From: Telopea speciosissima
Lineage: Eukaryota; Streptophyta; Magnoliopsida; Proteales; Proteaceae
Direction of reading: 5' to 3'
DNA: 64,000 bases
NCBI RefSeq assembly: GCF_018873765.1
Contig: NC_057925.1
Location: forward strand, 6,335,568-6,399,567
The notes below the pieces were generated by a model that saw nothing but the letters and a program-made list of their open reading frames with translations, was not told where the DNA came from and ran no database searches. Shown piece after piece: positions 57,101-64,000 of this stretch. A program made the translations under genes and the position numbers. Within the stretch, counting starts at the first letter, position 1, and every line of letters begins with the position of its first letter.

Positions 57101-59103
57101 AGCTAGGAGCCACCCTAGCAGCTGTAGGAGTCTGGGATTGTCCTTCTAGTGTATCTTCTGATTGTACATGCCCTCCAACTTCTACAGCATCATCATCACC
57201 ATCATCATCATCCAACACTTCTGTAACAGATTTCTTCTTTTTTTTATTTAGAGCTTCCCTCATCACTTGAGAAATAGCATCATTTGTCTTGGTACACTTA
57301 GTAACGTCTCCATATCCACCCACCAAATGTTGCTTCAATCTTTTAATCCCACAGCTCATTTCTTTGCCACAAAGGGAGCATTTAACAACATTCTTGTTTG
57401 TTAGATCTGGCCAATACCCATACTTCCACCCAGGGTCATTTGATTTGGCCTTCCTTGCTGGGTCTTTGCTTGGATCATATCCTGGAGTAGCTCCAGTACT
57501 TACAATATTTTCACCCCCACTACTAATTTGTGTAGAACCATCCATTAGTTCAACTATGAAAGAGACTACAAAAGTCACAAAACAAAAATAACAATTAAAC
57601 TGGTTTTTAGGCTGAACTAAAACACAAAATCAAACTATCAAAAATCTTGGTTTTTCTGCTATAACATTAAGTTGAAGGGGAAACAAAAAACTGAATTATG
57701 GACTAATGGAGTTGAATATGTGTGCTGTTGTGTGTGGCTGTGTGCAGGGCAAGAAGAAGAAAAAAATAAAACACCTCTCATTCTCTGTCTATGTGGAAGC
57801 CTGCAACTGCAAGGCAAGAAGCGGAAAAGCTCAAAACCGAGAGGTTGTGTGCAAGCCTGCAATGCTACAAGTGCAAGGCAACAAGAAGAAAAAAGGAAAA
57901 AAAAAAAAAAATTAGAGGTTTCTTTGTAAGCAAGCTTGCAATCGCAAGGCAAGAAGAGGAAAAAAAAAAAAAGCAGTCATCGTGGTGAATCGGAATAAAT
58001 CCCTCCCCCCTCTGTCTCTCGACTATCTCCCTGTACAAGCAGTTGCGAAGAAGAAAAAAAAAAGAGAAAAAAAAAAAACCGAGAGGCTCTCCACTGTCTC
58101 TCGAGTCTCGACTATCACCCTGAGTCCCTGTTCACAAAGACTGAACAAAGAGGTTGCGAAGAAGAGAAAAAAAGAGAAAAAAAAAAAACCAAGAGGCCCC
58201 CCTCTCTCTCGACTGTCTCCCACTGTACAAGTAGTTGTGACTTGCGAAGAAGAAAAGAGAAAAATAAAAATAAAAAAACCGAGAGGACTACTACCCCCTC
58301 TGTCTCTCAACTCTCTCCTGTCTCTGTGTGTAACATCAGAATCGCTATGTGTGGCTGTGCAAGACAAGAAGGGAAAGAAAAAAAAAAAACAATACTACTA
58401 CTACTGGCTGGGAGGAGAAGAACTGAAGAAGAAGAAGAAGTTAAGATTAGAAGAAGAAGAGGACTACTGGGAGGAGAAGAACTGAACTCAAAAATCGAGT
58501 TGCAGAGGATTGGGAGGAGGAAGAAGAACCAATTTAAACAAAAATACAAATTACAAAATAATAAAAACTTACCGGAATGGAGTCCTGGAGGTTGCTGACT
58601 TGCTGGAGATGTTCGTTACTTCGAAGGAGTGAAGAACTGCTGCCGAGAGTTGCAGGAAGCTTGCCGAAATCTCGTCTCAACTCTCACGAACTCTTCCTCA
58701 CTTCCTCTGTCTCGACTCTCTGAGGAGAACCTTAAAGTCTCGAACTCTTTAGCGTTTAGCCTTTTGCAATTTCGATTTCCCCCAAATTATTAGGGTAATA
58801 TGTTTATTGTTGATAAATTGATAATGTGTATTGCAGGTGTATACTTTTAAGTTACACCTCCAATAGACATTAATAAAAAAGCATCTAAGCTATTAAATGG
58901 TTTAAAAAAAAAATTTTTAATCTAACTTTTATATGTACAAATATCGACCAATATGCCAACATATCGTGGTATGGCGTCCATGGCGACGCCATGGAAGCCA
59001 TATCGAACGATATATTTACATCCACCATGGCGTAGCTCGATATGCCACCTCTCCCAGTGCCAGGACGCCATGGCAGCGCCATGGCGACGCCATGACAACT
59101 ATG
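54164..59103 (-). mobile_element. hAT DNA transposon
   Basis: 4940 bp with terminal inverted repeats CATAGTTGTCACGGCGTC (left) and CATAGTTGTCATGGCGTC (right, inverted), plus subterminal CGATATATCG and GGCGACGCCATGG palindromic words. Flanks TTGTGCCC (54156-54163) and TTGTGCGC (59104-59111) form an 8-bp duplication with one mismatch, as expected for hAT. It encodes a BED/DUF659/hAT-dimerisation transposase on the minus strand, now broken. A-rich and GAAGAA-rich DNA fills 57700-58600 upstream of the gene. Confidence 0.88.
54800..57578 (-). pseudogene. hAT transposase gene, disabled
   Basis: Reading leftward from about 57545: a BED-type zinc finger (CSLCGKEMSCGIKRLKQHL), an acidic DDDDGDDD stretch, then DUF659 (CTLMSDGWTNKRGRHLINFL, VIQVVTDNASNYKLVG, TPCAAHCLDLMLEDI). 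Next come the RAAVTRFATACL and RPLYGAALFLNP regions, and a hAT C-terminal dimerisation exon (about 55575-55450, GLCCSSSSCERNWSTFEF). The last exon (55318-54800) begins HTKKRNRLEHSCLNDLVYVQ and ends in an acidic tail. Introns are GT-AG. Lesions: a TAG at 56979-56981, one extra A in an A-run near 56365 shifting frame, and a TAA at 55742-55744 where CAA is expected. The protein would be a transposase; no domesticated use is implied. Confidence 0.85.
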
Positions 59104-59111
59104 TTGTGCGC

Positions 59112-59154
59112 CTCTTAGGCCGTTACTGGCAGCGCGCTGTAGAGGATATGAATG
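59112..59154. mobile_element. Right part of the split MITE
   Basis: GGCAGCGCGCTGTAGAGGAT is the inverted match of the left end ATCGTCTATGGCGCGCTGCC at 54026-54045. Together with 54018-54163 it rebuilds one MITE. Confidence 0.75.
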
Positions 59155-59159
59155 AATAA

Positions 59160-59385
59160 AACGCGATATGTTTGGTGAAAGAAAAATGTGATGTTTACGA
59201 GGGAACATTTTACGCCCAAATATAGTGTAAAATTTTCCAAGGCCTTTTCTGGTAAAACCATCGATTTTGGTAAACTTTTCTCTAAAACAAATTTTATAAA
59301 GTTCAAAACAAGCAGAAAATCTAATTTTATGGTAAAATTTGTTTTACCGGCTATTTTACGTCGAAACAAACGGAGCCATAGTAAT
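59160..59385. repeat. Non-autonomous repeat upstream of W5
   Basis: TGTTTGGTGAAAG at the left and CGAAACAAACGGAGCC at the right, with TTTTACG words in both orientations, look like a small inverted-repeat element. W2-like upstream DNA resumes after about 59385. Confidence 0.4.
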
Positions 59386-59820
59386 TTAAAGTGTATTATT
59401 TTGCAAAAATAAAGTAGAATAATGGAATGTGAAGCTTGCGCATTATGCTTTCAAAGCTAGGATGGAAAAAAAATTTGGCCCCATTGTACTGGAGGATCAA
59501 TGTTTGCCTGATTACGTTTCTTTTTTTTTGTCCTTCAATGTATTCAAGACAAAAGGTACAGAAACACATTCACTACCAAAGGTTGAAGGCTTAAGCTGAT
59601 GCTCCATAACTATTAAAGCCTTCTATGTGTGTGTTTCTAGTGGCTGAGACTTATTTTCCATATCTATTAAACCCTATTACAAAGCTTAGTACTTATTATC
59701 CTATTTTTAGTGGTTTAGGTTGATGTTCCATTACTATTAAACCCCAATTCCAACTCTGATATTCCATTTAAATAGTAAAACCTACAGTAAAGTTTATTCT
59801 CTACCTCTCTTTTGCTCCAT

Positions 59821-59827
59821 TATAAGG
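59821..59827 (+). promoter_or_regulatory. Candidate TATA box of W5
   Basis: TATAAGG in CTCCATTATAAGG, 54 bp before the chosen ATG. The W2 leader is about 45 bp longer because W5 lacks the ATAAATGTTTAG...GAAATAAGG part. Confidence 0.35.
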
Positions 59828-59880
59828 TTTGGAGACTTATTCAATCTCTTTCTATCTCACTTCGGTGTTTTTCTATGATT

Positions 59881-61967
59881 ATGGCGACTTTAAGTACATT
59901 TGGTTCTTACATGGCCATGATGGTGGTACAATTGGGTTATGGTGGATCCAACATCCTCATGAAGATTGCCATCAACAAGGGACTCAGTCAATTTGTCTTT
60001 ATAGTCTACAGACACCTAATTGCCATGCTCTTGTTAGGCCCTTTAGCCTATTTCCTTGAGAGGTAATTAATTAAGCTCTGCCACTCTGCCATGCATGCTT
60101 TCTCTTATAACTGAAAGTGCCAAAATTGCAGGAAACAATGCCCTTCTCTTTCACTTCGCTTGATGATCAAGATTTTCATTTTATCCACACTTGGGACTAC
60201 TCTCCATCTCAATGTCTACTATATTGGCCTTGAGTACACTTCTCCAAGTGTTGCTAGTGCCTTAAGTAATGTCATCCCTGGCTTCACATTTGTCATGGCA
60301 CTTCTGCTCAGGTGATGTCTCATTAACTATATTATCTGGGACCCGAGGAAGTCCTTAAATTTTATTAAGATATAAAGCCAACAATAACAAAGGAGGGGAC
60401 GTACATAACCCGCCTTCCCCCTATATACCCATGAAGAAATTCTTAATTATTTTCACTTCATTCAGCTTGGAGAAAGTGAGGATTGAGAGTGCTAAGGGGA
60501 GAGCAAAGATCTGTGGCACATTGATATGTACTGGTGGAGCTATGATTTTTATATTCTGGAAAGGAGGTTACCACTTCAAAAGCTTCACCAGAAGCCCATT
60601 GATCGACATTACTAGAGGTTCTGTTCATGGATCAACAAGGCACCACAAAGAGGACTGGGTCAAAGGTTCACTTCTTATTCTAACCAGCAATATTGCCTGG
60701 AGTGCATGGCTCATACTACAGTCACTGGTCTCCAATGTCTATCCGGCGCCATTTTCATTGAACACTTTGATTTGTTTCTTTGCTTCTTTGCAATCTTCGG
60801 TTCTCGCTCTCTTTTTCGAAGGGGACCCAACATCATGGAGACTTGAGTGGAATGTCCAACTCTTGACCATCATCTATTGTGTGAGTTATTTTCTATTTCT
60901 GTACTGGAAATAGTTGTTACAGTAATGGGAGTGTCGGAATGATAGAATTTGACACCTTTTAATTGTCTCTTGTCATATTCACAAACTTTTTTTAAAAATT
61001 AAGGTTATAAAATAGTTTCGAAAAAACAATATTTGAAAGTGACATATCATTATGTCAATATCGAAGAGGAATTTTTATCATCTCAAGTTTGTAACTTGTG
61101 CATTGGATTTTTGTCCTCCCACGTGCAGTGGCCACCGTCCGATGCACTTTAAAGGTACACTGGACATAGCATCGCACTTGAGAGGATGAAAATGCAGCAA
61201 TTATTATGTACATTTTTCTAGTATACATGTGAATGACAATATTTACTCTCATTGGAAATAATTTTATGTTATACTTAAAAAGAAACACAACAAAAAAAAA
61301 AAAAAAAAAAAAACTAAAGTTAAAAATTATTTGACACCTCGAGGGGTATAAATAAGAAAATCCTTAAGAAAATTTTTGTATGATGATATTTTGATTCTTG
61401 ACAGGGAGTTGTTACCTCAGCCTTGGGGTACTGCCTACAAACATGGTGTATCAGCCAAAAGGGACCAGTTTTTGCAGCCATGTTTTCTCCTTTGCAACTG
61501 GTGATTGTCGGCATATTCTCAGCCATTGTCTTTGCTGAGTGGCTTCACTTGGGAAGGTAAGCAAACAAAACATGGAATGGTGAGGGCCAATGAAGTGGGA
61601 TCTCAACTCCATCTGACGTGGGGGTCCCACGTCAGATGTGTGGGATTCAATTTCATTGGCCCTCAAGCATGTGGGGTAGCACCCCTCATGGATAGAGGAT
61701 CTAGATTCTATTCCTACTAAAGCAATTTCTACAACCTCAATCTTAGATGGGTATGGATTGCTTTTGGTCTCTTGCAGGTTGATCGGTGCATTACTCATTG
61801 TCATGGGTCTTTATACCCTATTATGCGGCAAAAGCACAGACAGTTACAGTGAAGTGAAGGTTGGGAACGATGATAAAAGTTCTACTCTTGATCATCAGAC
61901 ACTAGAGATCTCCATAGCTAATCAACCCTTAAGCATGACCAACCCAACCACAATTGGAAAAAGCTGA
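59881..61967 (+). CDS. W5: WAT1-related (UMAMIT/EamA) membrane transporter
   Basis: Exons 59881-60062, 60132-60311, 60466-60880, 61405-61556 and 61778-61967, GT-AG introns, 372 aa from ATG 59881; an in-frame ATG at 59875 would add two residues. No stop or frameshift. It is most like W2 (promoter, intron 1, exon 3) but lacks the intron 4 MITE, and intron 2 is shorter. Splice-edge changes alter two residues: residue 121 is Ser (AG/C) and residue 310 is Arg (AG/G). Other changes include an Arg to Cys in KQCPSLSL and LLCGKSTDSYSE near the end. EamA1 covers about residues 5-140 and EamA2 about 180-320. It lacks the AAATAAGGT leader motif, so translation context differs. Confidence 0.87.
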
Positions 61968-62308
61968 CCAGTCTTTTGTGTTTTACTTCAAAGAGCTTTG
62001 TTGTATACAAAGGAATCATTAAGTGGTAAATGGAATAAGCAATTGCATTCTGTAACTGCACCAAAAAAAAATGCATTATATAACATAAAGGTAAAAAATG
62101 TAGCAAACATGAGACGACTATGTTCACACACATTCAAATGGAGAAACTTAATCTATCTCCTAATCAAAGGTTACAAATGAAATGTGCCAACTAAAAATTC
62201 TTCTTGAAAGTTGTAAATAGCTTGTTACCAGCTACAAAGGCTATTAATTTCGCAACCTCAAATCCCTTACGGATTAAATTCTACTCAGCTTGTCAACTTA
62301 ATTGATAT

Positions 62309-64000
62309 AGATATTTGTTTAACCCGAATATTACCTGGGACCCGGGTAAGCCCCTAAGATTTTATTACAACCAAAAAGCAAAGGAAAGAACTAGAAAGGG
62401 GGGGGGGGGGGAAACGCACCTTACCACTACCCATAAGCATCACACTCTCACCTCAATCTAAAAATCCAACTCCTTCCCAACAAATAAAAATCTTTACAAC
62501 CAGAATACAGGAAGCCCCGCTTTATGTTCCCTAATAATCCTACTAAGATCTTTTGGAATATCATGCCCTGAGTGAAATATAGTGTTCACAGACTTTACAC
62601 AAGCCAGATTAGCCTAAAAAATCCGTCGCTTGATTACTTTCTCTATAAGAAGAATAAACATTAATCCCTTGAGAGCCAGCCAAGTCAAGGACCTCTTGGA
62701 ACAGTAACCAACAGTTCCACAAATCACAGGATTTGTGAAGGACGAAACGCACCGTGGTTGCAGAGTCTGAACTGACATGACATCCTGAGAAACCCATGTC
62801 AGCGCAAAGCATAAGACCATCACGAAGAACCCGCATCTCTGCCACCGCATTAGAACAAAAACCATAAAAGTTTGAGCACGAAATGATCAAATTTCCTTCA
62901 TAGTCCCAAATAATAACCACCCCTCCCCCACTCAACCCTGGGTTTCCTTTACTCGCACCATTAATATTTAATTTAACCCTATTAAAAGGGAGGCACCAGT
63001 ACACCGGTCGAGGTGCTTTGACTTTGTAGATGGGTGGGACAATATTGAGCACTCGTAGAACTAACGTATCCTTCATAGAGAGAACTTTTTTTGAACATGG
63101 TTGGGTAGTTAAACTCCTTCAACCACAAGCCAACCTTGGCTATGATCATCGTTGTTGTCCTTCTATCTTCACCTTGTCTCCTATTATTCCTTTCCTTCCA
63201 CAATTCCCACACTAACAAAGAAGGCACCAGGCCTATAATATAATGACACCCCCCCCCCCCCGAGAATTAGCATTAGAGTGCCAAAAGATAATTCTGCTCT
63301 TAGTATCCTGGGTCGGACAAATCTGCATGTCAAACAATCTTCCAGAAAAATCCCCCAGTCTAGAAGCAGTGCCTCCAAATAGTAAAATATGGCTTGAGGT
63401 TTCCCTCTAAGGTTCACCACAATAGTTGCATTGCCCCTACCAATAAGTCATTGACAGTTAGAGAGGAAAACATCTCAAATTTGTAACACTTTCCCACAGG
63501 TTCTGGACCCGATACGGCCAGGTTGAGCCAGAACGATATGCTTCCCTTTCAGAAATTTTGCTTTGAAAAAATCAGCCCACAATGTTTTTTCAGATGTCAT
63601 ATGCCAAAGTCTTTTTAATATAAAGGTTGCATTCATATCCTCTAAAGAACGATGGCCAAGACCCCCTTCACCCACCGGCCTACAGATCTCCTTAAAGCTC
63701 ATCCAATGATGTCTATTGTCATAATCTAGTGATCCCCAAAGAAAGTTGGAACAGATCGAATAAAAACTTTTTATAACCATTTTTTGGCACCTCAAGACAG
63801 GATAACAGATAAACTAGAATCGAAGCTAGTACATGTTTAAACAAAAGCATCCTTCCCCCAGCTGAAAGCAAGCGACTCTTCCAACCTGCCAACTTAGCTC
63901 TAATCTTAGCTAGCATACCATCAAAACAATTAATTTTCAGCCTACCAGTGTAAAGGGGGGTGCCTAAATAAGTAATAGGCAAAGCTTTCTGAGTAAAGCC
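62309..64000 (-). mobile_element. L1-type LINE behind W5, runs off the window
   Basis: Starts at the same TTAATTGATAT junction as behind W2 and W3. RNase H (NINGASKGNPGLSGGG, SSDSATTVRFVLH; 63076-62609), a zf-RVT-like region (63420-63184) and RT C-terminal parts (63982-63475, ITYLGTPLYTGRLKINC, AGGRMLLFKHVL) are readable with frame breaks. About 0.4 kb present in the W2 copy is missing at about 63432. Poly-G at 62398-62412 and poly-C at 63249-63262 are also present. Confidence 0.88.

Noticed and set aside
57706..58598. Lysine-rich and glutamate-rich frames on both strands
   Set aside because: They come from A-runs and GAAGAA repeats inside the hAT element, upstream of its transposase gene.
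1..64000. CRISPR array, bacterial operon, prophage or rRNA genes
   Set aside because: No regularly spaced identical repeats with unique spacers, no polycistronic dense coding and no rRNA core sequences. Intron-split genes and plant transposons show the DNA is a plant nuclear genome.

Overview
This window looks like nuclear DNA of a flowering plant, probably a eudicot or other non-grass. Genes are split by GT-AG introns and sit in AT-rich DNA packed with plant transposable elements (Copia, probable Gypsy LTRs, L1-type LINEs with RNase H, hAT, Mutator-like, MITEs). One segment resembles plastid trnK. The species cannot be named from the sequence alone.

The only apparently functional genes are a tandem, same-strand family of WAT1-related (UMAMIT/EamA-type) membrane transporters. 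Four five-exon copies are open throughout: W1 (1366-3786, 368 aa), W2 (22525-24854, 372 aa), W3 (45547-47898, 372 aa) and W5 (59881-61967, 372 aa). Exons 1 to 4 are the same length in all four (182, 180, 415 and 152 nt). A fifth copy, W4 (49269-50693), is a pseudogene keeping only damaged exons 4 and 5, and its intron 4 holds a solo LTR. A promoter-only relic lies near 28.57-28.67 kb. W1 and W3 share one promoter and leader type, and W2 and W5 share another. The 3' halves and flanks group differently, so W3 looks like a mosaic.

The spacers are largely transposon nests. Between W1 and W2 (about 4.5-20.5 kb) an LTR-like sequence is split by a Mutator-like element (9720-18585, perfect 9-bp target duplication), which is itself split by a decayed Copia element (10463-17372, two 521-bp LTRs). 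Upstream of W2 is a 635-bp solo LTR (21643-22277) with a plastid-trnK-like segment in its U3. W2, W3 and W5 are followed by copies of one L1-type LINE insertion on the minus strand. Between W4 and W5 a 4.9-kb hAT element with a broken transposase gene (54164-59103) has landed inside a 190-bp MITE.

The 28.7-44 kb stretch has no gene I can defend. It holds GA/GGGTC-rich repeats, a 72-nt perfectly folding tRNA-like sequence with an odd anticodon loop (32512-32583), a degenerate tandem array (33.06-33.7 kb), duplicated 0.14-0.2 kb segments, and a fragment of a 26S proteasome RPN9-like gene (about 41594-41784, minus strand).

I see no wholly new biological system. The most noteworthy items are the mosaic transporter array, the nested insertions whose empty sites are preserved in paralogues, the trnK-like sequence inside an LTR, and the unusual tRNA-like sequence.
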